A DNA stretch of 64,000 bases from Allolobophora icterica (taxonomy: Eukaryota; Annelida; Clitellata; Crassiclitellata; Lumbricidae). Below are positions 24,831-34,499 of the stretch, in pieces; positions within the stretch are counted from its first letter, which is position 1; every line of letters starts with the position of its first letter. The notes below the pieces were generated by a model that worked only from the letters and a program-made list of their open reading frames with translations, was not told the origin of the DNA and did not search any database. Made by a program: the position numbers and the translations under genes. The DNA is taken from contig OY744612.1 in assembly GCA_963556255.1 (NCBI GenBank), positions 23,899,692 through 23,963,691 on the forward strand, written 5' to 3'.

Positions 24831-25096
24831 AGTATCCTTGCTACACTAGATGGTATAACCAAGTTAATCTTCTTAGTATTATCCGTAAGCAGTTATTAGT
24901 TCAATGTCACTTATAATTTGTAATACTTATAGCCATTTCTCAATGCAGATAGATCGTAAAATCTCGAACAGTTTTATTAAGTTCATTCAATGTACTGTGT
25001 TTTTCACATTACTAAACAAATAATATACCAGATAATAATAACTGAAAAATATAACATCCGCCCTTATCGTACGTTTGTAGCAATTTTAGCCATTGG

Positions 25097-25211
25097 CAGT
25101 GGCGGCGATCTTGTTTGACCTCTTTTTGACCAGTTCAGGTCAAAACTCTTTTTTTGACCAGATCATTTCTAAAGTTTCCCCCCCACCTGTCAAACAAGAT
25201 CGCCGCCACTG
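25097..25211. mobile_element. 115-bp MITE with ~23-bp TIRs
   Basis: The left end CAGTGGCGGCGATCTTG is the exact reverse complement of the right end CAAGATCGCCGCCACTG. The inverted identity runs on through TTTGAC. The CAGTGGCGG start is typical of hAT-type non-autonomous elements, but no clear target duplication was found. Confidence 0.75.
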
Positions 25212-25639
25212 CTGTTCTTACTTACATTGTCTAACAATTATAATTTACATCATTGTGCATAGACAGCCAAATTATTTGTAACGACTTGGCATATCTGGAT
25301 TAAGTAAATTTAAATATTTAATTCTGATTAGATGCTACCTCTGGCAGGTATCACTTAGGCCTACTCAAAACATACTGGGTTAATTGTGTATTTTAGCAAT
25401 CCGGAATGCTCATAAAAATTCGCTAAGCCATCTTGTGTAACTAGTAAAACTTGAGAAAAGTCAGTTACTGCGCAATTATATAAGCCACGCAGTCTCGTGA
25501 ATTTTAAATAGTTTCTTACGACGAAACCCTTGACAAGAAACCAGTTAAATTTCTCCGAAAAGTGCTAGAACTCACCTACGGCAATGTAGAATTCCAAAAA
25601 ATTTCCGGGGCAGGACCCCCGACCCCTGCTTTAATGGTT

Positions 25640-25905
25640 AGGAAGGGAAGGGAAGGGGAGAGGAAGGGAAGGGAAGGGGAACGGAGGGAAGGGCTAGAAG
25701 GGGAACGGAGGGCAGGGCAGGGGAGGGCAGGGAGAAAGTAGGAGAGGGAGGGGTAAGGTTGGGGAAGGGAAGGTGATTGGAGAGGAAGGGAAGGGAAGGG
25801 GAAGGGCTGAATGGGGAACGGAGGCAGGGAGAAAGTAGGGAGGGGAGGGGAAGGGAGCATGAGGGGAGGGGAGGGGAGGAGAGAGGGAGGGAAGGGGAGG
25901 AGAAT
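25640..25905. repeat. Degenerate (GGGAA)n tract
   Basis: Imperfect GGGAAGGGG-type units. Open frames across it are compositional. Confidence 0.9.
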
Positions 25906-26085
25906 GGTTCTTTTAGCCATACCGGTACCTCTTGTTTCCCACTTCGAGCCCTGCAAGACCCCGCCTTTTAGAGTGGGGGGACACACCATACATTTGCCCC
26001 CCCCCCACCAAATTTTGAAGAAACACCAAAAAAGGTCATAAAAAATTTTAGAATGAATTTTATCGCGCGTGAGCGCGAAAAAAAA

Positions 26086-26185
26086 TGTTTGACCTCTTTT
26101 TGACCAGTTCAGGTCAAAACTCTTTTTTTGACCAGATCATTTCTAAAGTGTCCCCCCCACCTGTCAAACAAGATCGCCGCCACTG
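26086..26185. mobile_element. Left-truncated twin of the 115-bp MITE
   Basis: From 'tgtttgacctctttttgacc' to 'gatcgccgccactg' it is almost identical to 25111-25211. The left 14 bases of the element are missing. The two copies are about 1 kb apart in the same orientation. Confidence 0.8.
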
Positions 26186-26982
26186 CACCCAAACTACGAT
26201 TTAAAGCAGATTTTTTTCTACAAACTTCTGGGTCAGACGCTGGTGTCAGTTCAGTCACGGTTTCAGAAGATCAAGGATTGGAACAGGACTTTGGGTTTCT
26301 CTAACACTCCAATACACTCATCAAAACGCATGATCCAGCTGCAAAAACATTGTGTTTACTTCTACGAGAAGATGGGAGACGTAGAAACAAATGAACTTCT
26401 AATGGATTTTCACATTTTATTGCAATTATAATAAGCTACTTGTAGCCTAGAGACAGTCAGCTGACAATAGCGCGAGACTTTCTAAAGTAGGATCTACCTT
26501 TATGTAAATGAACTTCTTGACTTTTCCCCAAATCTGTCTATTGCACTAAGGATTCGTCTGACCACCCCAGTAACAGTAGCAGTTTCAGTACATTGAAACT
26601 AGTTAAAACATTTAATCGTTCCACCATGCTCAGCTGTTTTCATCGCTAGCAATGATTTCGATAGCAAGTAAAAAGAGACTTGACGTTCGGTCGTTCTCGT
26701 TTGCAGTGTATATTTCGTAGTTATTGGGGGCCTCAAGTAAGACTTGGGGGCCTCAAGTACCCTAGCGCCGGTGTCGCGTGACAGAGTATCCGTCCTAAAA
26801 CTATCCGGGGGGATGAATAAATTTATCCCCCCGGATGGAATCGACCGGTATAGAGTATCCGGGGGATAAACCATTTCTATCCCCCATCGTGTAAAATCAT
26901 CCCCCGGGGGATAACAATTCACAGGCATAAGGTATTATTGAAAATGCGTATAATTGATAAATCTATTATCATTATTATTATT

Positions 26983-26984
26983 GC

Positions 26985-27025
<41 letters not shown>

Positions 27026-27050
27026 CCATCATCATCATCATTATTATTAT
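26983..27050. repeat. (ATC)n microsatellite
   Basis: CATCAT triplets inside the element at 26767-28252. Confidence 0.95.
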
Positions 27051-27054
27051 TAAG

Positions 27055-27290
27055 GAGCCTTTAAATAGCGTCCCTTCAAGGTGATCTACTCAGGAGCGCA
27101 ACCAGTCCAACCACAGCTAAAGAGAGTATACAGTCCTTAGGTTGGTAAGGAACAAGGTAAAGTGAGTCATAGGGACCAGGCGGAGTGCGACAGGGAGACA
27201 AATCTATGCTGTGATCAAAATCCAAAACGAGAAATAAGTAAAGCGAATGACTAAGTGTTCTAAGTCTTCTAAGCAATGTTTAGAGCAAAT
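27055..27290 (-). mobile_element. LINE/SINE 3' tail copy (TATAGCGCC family)
   Basis: 'tttaaatagcgtcccttcaa' then 'ggtgatctactcaggagcgc' and 'ccacagctaaagagagtata' match 53262-53345, where the same tail follows a LINE coding relic. No coding sequence is preserved here. Confidence 0.65.
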
Positions 27291-28408
27291 CAAACCTAAG
27301 TTACAGTAGGAAGGATAACCACACGCGGAAGCGGCTTTCTTCCCCTTCTCTTAAGAGGGAGTTTTGGGAAAGACAGCATTACCTTGTCGTTGAAACATTT
27401 CTCAAGGTATTTTCGCATTTCTGAAGGCTCACCGAAGTCAAGAACCGGAAGCAATATCAAAGGGATAGATAGCTGCGTCAGCCCACACGAAGAGAAGTTC
27501 ATTTGCTGCTGGCAGGGGAAGACTTTAACATGTAGGTTTCCCGATGTGGCTAGGTGCCTTGTGTAGAGCTGACGCAATTGTCGGCCGAGATTTGCCGAGA
27601 TACGAATCCACCGATATCAAGCGCGAGCTACCAATTCACCTAATTAGAACCTTAGTCCCTTTTCATGAACCTGTCGTTTGTGATCGCTGATGTTTGTCAT
27701 CTTTGTTTTAGACACATCCATCGCAAGTTCGCAACAAGCTCTTCACGCAACTAATTATGCGAATAGCCTAGACATTGTTTAATTTGCGTGAGTTTACAAC
27801 ATCACAAAGAACACAAGAGTCATTGAAGTTGGTTCATTGCCTCAAATCGCTTCACTGGTTTTGCTGGTGTACCAATTGATACGAATCGACCTATATCAAT
27901 GTCACAACTTGCCTAAGAGTAAATAGAGTATAGAGTAGAGAGAGAGAGAGAGTAATGAGAGGATCATTGACTTCACTGGATTCTTTGACCCCGCATGCCA
28001 ACAATGAGTAGCATATGGCTTTGCCCATGACCACGACTGATTAGTTCGAATCTATATACTGATTTAAATCGCGCAGTGCGTAATTATGTTGAAGGGGGAT
28101 ACTTTTTGACGGGGGATATTTTCGTACGACTCATGGGGGATACTTTCGCACGAGGGGGGATAGTTCCTCCCGTTCACATTCATCCGGCCGGATACTCCAT
28201 TCTGCTAAGGGGATATACTTGTATGGGGGATACTCTATTTCGTGACACCGGCCCTGCATCAGTAGCCAGGTTGTTTTGTCCGTTTTGGTGCCAGGTCAGA
28301 ATCCGGGGAAGGTCAAGCCGAGTAGACAGCATGGGTGCATTGGGTGTATAAAAACACTGTATATACGGTGGAAATCGTTGTTGCTGTGGTCGAAGGAGGA
28401 CGCAACAG

Positions 28409-28478
28409 TAGAATCGGTAACGAAATAAAGTGTACAGTCGCTGTGGCAGACAGCCAGGCATCAGTGCGGTCTTTTGAG
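28409..28478 (+). CDS. dsRNA-binding-domain protein, exon a (partial)
   Basis: In frame with the next exon, this reads GNEIKCTVAVADSQASVRSF, the beta-strand half of a dsRBD (pattern F/I-x-C-x-V-x-V), and ends after a full GAG codon at donor GTAAGT (28479). The left edge is uncertain. I place it at an AG at 28407-28408, but the frame is open leftward to 28335. The N-terminal helix of the domain must come from another exon that I cannot find. Confidence 0.5.
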
Positions 28479-28634
28479 GTAAGTCTTATTATTAAGCAAA
28501 CCTGTCTAGCAGCTCAGGCTACAGTGACTGCGCTTTGACACCAGAAAGTTTGTCACTGGACGCTTTAGCCCCACTTGCAATGTTACGTTTCGGAGTATAC
28601 TGATGATATTATCGTCCCATGTTATTCGTTTCAG

Positions 28635-28892
28635 AATTTTGTCGGGGTCGCTTCAACGAAGCGTGACGCAAAGCGTGCAGCAGCCGAACTCGCGCTAACA
28701 TCTTTCGTGCAGTTTCCGAACACGCCAGAAGCACAGCGCATCATCAGTCGAATCCCTGGACAAACGACTAAATCTGCAACCACCTGCCGCCGTAGCATCC
28801 CCCGAGCCTTTACATCAGATGCCACGGATGATATAGCATCCTACCTGCTCCGAAGGTTCGAAGAGCCAGCTTCGAAGAAGGGTCAACACTGA
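28635..28892 (+). CDS. dsRNA-binding-domain protein, exon b (C-terminal)
   Basis: Acceptor CGTTTCAG at 28627-28634, phase 0. It starts NFVGVASTKRDAKRAAAELA, the third strand and second helix of a double-stranded RNA binding domain (family pattern F-x-G-x-G-x-SKK-x-AK-x-x-AA-x-x-AL; the basic S/T-K-R-x-A-K residues contact RNA). The rest, to TGA at 28890-28892, is an unassigned 60-residue tail. Together with exon a it gives a plausible half domain. Whether the parent is an ADAR-, Staufen- or PRKRA-like protein cannot be told. It could also be a gene remnant, because it lies just outside a mobile element. Confidence 0.6.
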   Translation, partial: NFVGVASTKRDAKRAAAELALTSFVQFPNTPEAQRIISRIPGQTTKSATTCRRSIPRAFTSDATDDIASYLLRRFEEPASKKGQH

Positions 28893-30043
28893 GCCAGACT
28901 GCAATCGCACGGACTTGTTGTGGGTCCGGTTCAAGAGAGAGAATGCAATAGACACTCGCTAAAGCACTGGCGTAAACTTGTCCCAAATATTGGGGAGCAA
29001 TTGGTCATTCATTCTACACTTCTTGCATTGGGTGTACAGTCCATCTCAATTATTGGGAGGCACGTGCCTATGCGCTAAATGTCCCTTTCATGTAGATGAG
29101 AGGCAATTAAGTTGGAAGGGTTGTTGGTAGTCTACTCCTAATACCTTACCTTACCTTTCATTTCCTGACCGTCATTGGTAGTTGGTTCGTACTTTAATTC
29201 GCCTCAAGCTCTATCCATTCAACCGTATAGTTAATAATTGTTAACGAATAAAATGCATCCATTAAATTTGACGGTCGTGCATACATTCCTATATACTTCA
29301 CGAGGTGTACTTGTGTTCTGGGAGTGAATAGTATCGATGCTACAAGAACGAAGGATCCGAACCTCTGGCGCATAATTCGATATGCTTTCGCTTCTCATGC
29401 TAAGCGATCCGAAATCCAATCAAACAGGAAAATCGTATTAGATGGAGTCAGATGAGGCATAGTTTTGTTTAGCTATAGGCGTTCACGTTAGATCGTAATG
29501 GGACCAAGAGTGATGGACACAGTTAGCATTCAAGATAAAAGCAAGGTCTTTATTGTCGGGGCTACAAATTGAGCCCCATTTCCATTGCGGCCGAAATAAA
29601 ATCAATCTGGAGATTGTTCGCTTTTACCTTTAGTTCTGCGTTCAATTAGTTTTAATTTCTTTTGTCACGTTTAAGTTAAGTCCTTTAAACCATGCAAACC
29701 TTTCGGTTTGCGATCAAAATATTTATATTCGGTTACTACTTTCTCAGTGCAACGGTAACCTACCTTTGTCACCGTTTCTTAAGTTATGGACGTTTTCCTA
29801 CCTCACTCAGTGCGGTTTATTCGTTACGGAACCTAAACGCTCACATGAGCGATAATTTCGGAAACTAAGGACGGTAATGGACGGATTGGACTGTGGCTAT
29901 ATCTCGGATGTTTAGCGCTTGGACACTCGAGGCTGGCCTGACGAACGACGAGCCAGAAAAAGAATCTTCCCCATCCAATCGTCAACTTTTTTGCAATAGG
30001 TACGACGACGTCGCTATGCCGACCGTCACTTTCGTTCGGTGTC

Positions 30044-30057
30044 GTTGCCATAGCAAC
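30044..30057. promoter_or_regulatory. Perfect RFX X-box (GTTGCCATAGCAAC)
   Basis: A palindromic X-box fitting GTNRCC-N2-RGYAAC exactly, in a CpG-containing stretch (29800-30110). RFX factors bind this motif, notably upstream of ciliary genes. No gene immediately downstream on either strand was recognised. Confidence 0.55.
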
Positions 30058-30646
30058 CACGCCGCTGGCATCCACGTGTTGAAAAGGGGAGAATTATTTT
30101 ACTGTGGACTCGGTATTGTTTGGCGATGTGTGGCGCCATTTTGTCCTTTACAGTCATTTAGGCCTAGCATTTCTAGCCATAATTATTGGTGCCAGATTTC
30201 TTTTCTGCGTTTCAAGTGCGCAGAATTTCAGACGACCCTTTATTTTGGTGTAATTATTATCTCATACGGATCCTCTTTCGGTGTCCTGTTCCCATGTGCA
30301 CCGTCGTTCATCTCAAACGACCTTTCTTCATTTCTGTCACTTAATCAGTCTTAAACTATTGTTTTTTTTTACCTTGCAATTTCTATCATCTGAGGTAGCT
30401 TTGCTTCGTTTTACTAAAAAGAACGTCCCAATGTTTGCACAGTGCACACCACAGACTTTTCTGCCTTTATGTCAAACTAATAAGCACATAAGTGTCTGCT
30501 GCTGACAGACAGGCGCTGCTTGTAAGTGGCATCGCATCGGTCTACAATCGGTCAATCGCGAAAAACAGACCGAAACTCTCACCTGTCAATCTCCCGCTTT
30601 CTAGCAGCGCAGGCCGACAGCAAGCACCTGTCATTTGCGTAGCTCC

Positions 30647-30706
30647 TATAAATGTTCCGACACAACAAACGTCCTAGCATTCGAAGACACCTGATCGCTA
30701 CTTAAG
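30647..30706 (+). promoter_or_regulatory. Candidate TATA promoter and 5' noncoding exon
   Basis: TATAAAT at 30647-30653 is followed about 50 bases later by a strong splice donor AAG|GTAAGT (30706/30707). This would give a very short untranslated first exon spliced to the secreted-peptide gene at 31708. Signal-peptide genes often have this layout. The link is inferred only from order and spacing. Confidence 0.35.
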
Positions 30707-31707
30707 GTAAGTATATATACATCCGTGAATGCGCATATTTTATGTAGCTGGACATATGTATGACGCCTTTTACAAAGCAACAGAATAAAAAGTTCATCCA
30801 TGATAGCTGATGGAATAGTGTTGTCGAACTACCATTATAATTATGCAACACGCGAAGAAATATTTTTCTCTTGTTGCTCAACTGTTGTGCTCGCGATTCA
30901 GCCGCAAGTCTTTCAACGTGAAGAGAAATATCTATAAAGGAGCTTAATGAATGATCAACTAGACCTAAATTTAACTTATGTTACTGAATTACTGGACTAT
31001 ACCGGACAAAGCAATCAGAAGAGGTCTATAAAGTCAATACGTGCTATATAAAAAATGTGTCTCGTGTTCGTTTCTAATAAAATTATTATTGTCATACCGT
31101 AAGTTGTTCTGAAACACTAAATCTAACCTATTCTAATCTAATCTCAAATAATTAATTATGTAGCTCCACTAGTTGGCAACCAAGCGGTCAATCATGTCGT
31201 TTTAAGTCAGTCAGAAAGAAGAGTCGACTGATCGATTGGCTGACTGAGGGAATTTGACTTTTACTTACTTGCTTATTTATCTGCTCTGTGCCTTTCATAA
31301 GCTTAAACTCTAACAGCAAAGTAACTTTTAAACTTTGTTCTTAACATGCGACGTAAAGAAACTCGGAGAAAGATCGGACGAATCAGCCGAACGTTCAGAA
31401 CACATAGACGGAAATCTGAACGTTTCGGAAGAGTAGAACAAGCTCAATAGGCTCCTCTGAGATAGACCCCAGTGCACGAAAACAGTCTGAATCGCTCCAG
31501 AATAACCAGAAAACATACACAAACACCATACAGAACATCAGAAAAGCATCCGAAAACACCTGAAAACGTCAAGAAGCAGCCGAAAATATCCCTTCACATC
31601 CAGAAAGTGTATATCGGAAACACATTCGAAAGATCTCTGTAAATAGCGAACTGTGTTCCAAGCATTCCTAATCATCTGTATCTCAAACGTCTGCTGCCTA
31701 ATAAGTG

Positions 31708-32115
31708 ATGGCGTGTAAGCTGCTGTCGTTGGAGAGCCCTACAGTTGCCGGACTTGCATTAATGTTGCTGCTGCTGGTGGTGTCCCAGGATGTCAGCCAC
31801 TCCTTCGAATATGTCTCTTACTGCGACAATGTCTGCAGGTGGGGGAAGGGCGGGAATCTGTGCAAGTGCACGGCCGGTCACTTCGTCGGCAAGCGGAATC
31901 TTCCCTACGACACCTTGACCAGAGAATCACGGATCCGCGATGTTCTACCGGAGGTGGAGATGCCGACGGAGGATGCCAGTCTCGGAGAGTCGTCGATGGA
32001 AAATACGATGAACTCTGATATTCCATTCTTTGCGATCAAACGGCGTCGATTTTCGAAGCGTCAGTTCAACTCCGGCGACTACGACCACAGCGAAGAAAAA
32101 CCGTTCGAACAGTAA
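31708..32115 (+). CDS. Small secreted cysteine-rich peptide precursor
   Basis: A 135-residue precursor of unassigned family. Residues 16-25 are a strong hydrophobic core (LALMLLLLVV), and a signal cleavage site is likely after SHS (30-32). The mature peptide would run from Phe33 to Val60, with cysteines at 39, 43, 52 and 54 (C-x3-C-x8-C-x-C). Gly61-Lys62-Arg63 follows, a classical amidation plus dibasic cleavage site. The remaining 72 residues are mostly acidic and contain KRRRFSKR (111-118), a second basic cleavage cluster. All of this is neuropeptide-precursor architecture. The arrangement (signal, Cys peptide, GKR) recalls orexin-type precursors, and the C-D...C...LC-x-C spacing faintly recalls CART, but neither fits well. 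I chose the ATG at 31708; an in-frame GTG just before it is not a eukaryotic start. A poly(A) signal follows. Confidence 0.7.
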   Translation: MACKLLSLESPTVAGLALMLLLLVVSQDVSHSFEYVSYCDNVCRWGKGGNLCKCTAGHFVGKRNLPYDTLTRESRIRDVLPEVEMPTEDASLGESSMENTMNSDIPFFAIKRRRFSKRQFNSGDYDHSEEKPFEQ

Positions 32116-32165
32116 CTTATCCTACTAACTTACTAACTTAGTCACTTCAGTGATTTATCGTCGTC

Positions 32166-32171
32166 AATAAA
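32166..32171 (+). promoter_or_regulatory. Poly(A) signal AATAAA for the peptide gene
   Basis: Canonical hexamer 51 bases beyond the stop codon at 32113-32115. It supports a compact real transcript ending here. Confidence 0.65.
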
Positions 32172-32812
32172 CTTATCAGAGCACGTCCTCCAGTATAACC
32201 GCTTATTCCCTCCGTGTACCCCGTAACGCAAACCCTTGAGGTGGACCACATGATCTGTGAATCAAGTTACATTACGTGCATACGCAATAGCACTTCACCT
32301 AAGCAATCGTGCATCATAGGCCTACATACGTCAGTTGTGCAAAGTAGTTCTTAAATTTACATGCCAATCAAACCAAACAGAGCTAGATGTACACTCCGAA
32401 GCGCCAACATGCAGGTGCTGCGCACCTAACTGCCAGTTATTAAGGGCCTGAGTTCCAAGTAACCACAAGAGCCATTCGTTTGTGAATTTAACTATTTGTA
32501 TGCATTCTTACATACCTACACACATACGTCCGTCCGTCCGTCGGTAAATATGTACATACACAATACATAATACACGCTAACACACATACCTGTAGCCGTT
32601 CTATACAGTGTAGTGCATGTTTGGTTGTTAAAGATGCAAGTAAAGACTGCTTGCTTACTTGCTTACATACAGACCAACACAACAGCCATTCGAAGACGTC
32701 GTTAAATAAACGTTACAACCGGCTATTCGTCACACGCACACATACACCTACACACAGACATCTATTCGTGTACACACATACCAGCATACATACAAGGATA
32801 CACACATAAACA

Positions 32813-33064
32813 CATACATACATACATACATACATACATACATACATACATACATACATACATACATACATACATACATACATACATACATACATACATA
32901 CATACATACATACATACATACATACATACATACATACATACATACATACATACATACAACATATATACATACATACAACATACATACATACATAGAACAT
33001 ATATACATACATACATACATACATACATACATACATACATACATACATACATACATACATACAT

Positions 33065-33095
<31 letters not shown>

Positions 33096-33126
33096 TACAT
33101 ACATACATACATACATACATACATAC
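32813..33126. repeat. (CATA)n array, ~310 bp
   Basis: Mostly perfect CATA units, interrupted around 32958-33004 and by an ACAC run at 33081-33096. All three frames of the minus strand read as Cys/Met/Tyr/Val chains, which are not genes. Confidence 0.97.
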
Positions 33127-33321
33127 CACAAGATCGATTCCAAGTATATTGACATAAGGTTTACTAAGAGAAATGTTTTACGGTTATTCGCTAGGCGTGG
33201 CTGTTTGGAGAACATAGGAGTAAGTTCTATTCGGTAGAGGCGCCACGTGTTGTCAGAGATGGAACAGCGCTCAGAATGACAATAACATGTTTTCGTAACA
33301 GTTAATTCCTAAACTCGAGCA

Positions 33322-33440
33322 TTTCTAAAGCGGGTTTTAAAAGCTTAGCGCAGTGCAACAGCTTCTTCACGAGCGTTGCGTCCAGTCAGACAAATGTGTA
33401 TAGGTATACTGTGTAAAGAACAAGAACCGGTTGCCGGGAG
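33322..33440 (-). mobile_element. LINE 3'-tail fragment (dispersed copy 3)
   Basis: Same word order as 1525-1690 ('tttctaaag', 'gcagtgcaacagcttcttca', 'cgagcgttg'), more diverged. Flanking sequence to 33480 is also similar ('ccggttgccgggagacaag'). Confidence 0.4.
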
Positions 33441-33489
33441 ACAAGAGGGGGAACTTCGGGGAAGGACATGGGTTGTGTCTAGGTGATGG

Positions 33490-34030
33490 AAGGGGCCATG
33501 AGTCGGATTGGAAAGATCGGAGTAAGATTTCTTAAAGAGATAACTTTAGTTTTGAACGGAAAGTCTGATGACTGGTATATGTATGGACCTTTGAGACAGA
33601 TGATGCTGGATGAGCGACAGGATGGGTGGAGGAAGGGAGAATGCATGTATGTATGTATTGTCAGAATTCAAGTGGAAGATCTTCCGACGTGTGGGTTGAT
33701 TGTCCGAACATGCAAACCTACATGGCGCACCAAAACTTATGCAACATCAATCCGCCCAAAATGACCCTACTGGGTCTGTTTCGTCAGATGATATACGTTG
33801 ACCTCAGTGAAGCCTGATAAAAGGCTGATATAATAATTACGTGTCGACGAATCTGTTGACTCAACTGAGCAAATAACTCTCAAGAGGAGAATTTATGACG
33901 TACGGTAACATAAAGAGAACGTGGTTTGACTAATAACCTACGAGTGACTGTCCTTTCTTGGAGGCGATTAATGTAGAAAGCTAAGTTACTTATGGAGCAC
34001 TGTATATGTGTATGTCTCTTATGTACGCAT
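33490..34030. other. No gene recognised
   Basis: A 93-codon plus-strand frame (33483-33764) shows no motif or repeat relationship I recognise. Nothing else is visible. Confidence 0.4.
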
Positions 34031-34034
34031 GCAC

Positions 34035-34299
34035 TCATTTATGTATGTATGTATGTATCTATGTGTTATGTATTATGTATGTATTATGTATGCATGTATG
34101 TATGCATTATATATTACGTATGTATTATTAGTGTATGTATGTATGTATGTATGTATGTATGTATGTATGTATGTATGTATGCATGCATGCATGTATGTAT
34201 GTACGTAGGTATGTATGTATATTGTATGCATGTATGCATGCATGCATGCATATATGTACGTACATGTGTATGTTGTATGTATGTATGTATGTATGTATG

Positions 34300-34333
<34 letters not shown>

Positions 34334-34450
34334 TGTATGTATGTATGTATGTATGTATGTATGTATGTATGTATGTATGTATGTATGCATGCATGTATGT
34401 ATGTATGAATATGTATATATGTGTGTGAATGTATGCGTGTATGTATGAAC
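34035..34450. repeat. (TATG)n array, ~415 bp
   Basis: TATG/TGTA units with TGCATGCA interruptions (34180-34250). Its strand orientation is opposite to the CATA array 1 kb to the left, so the two could pair as an inverted pair. Confidence 0.96.
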
Positions 34451-34499
34451 ATAAGTATGTATGACCGTAAATATGAATGTATCCACCTATATATACTGC

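Larger units (their letters stand above)
26767..28252. mobile_element. Inverted-repeat element with GGGGGATA-unit arms
   Basis: The left end 'gccggtgtcgcgtgacagag' and the reverse complement of the right end 'gccggtgtcacgaaatagag' match over 'gccggtgtc', 'cg' and 'agagtatcc'. Both arms carry repeated GGGGGATA words (right arm 28095-28230, about six; left arm 26795-26915, mostly as TATCCCCC). The interior holds an ATC microsatellite and a LINE/SINE tail. I see no transposase. Confidence 0.65.

Noticed and set aside
27296..27577. 93-codon minus-strand frame with a possible exon ending at GACAAG|GTAATG
   Set aside because: Splice-like ends are present, but no family is recognised and it lies inside a mobile element. 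Left out of the gene list.
29833..30354. Overlapping frames on both strands around the X-box
   Set aside because: Neither shows a domain or splice support. The stretch fits regulatory DNA better than coding DNA.
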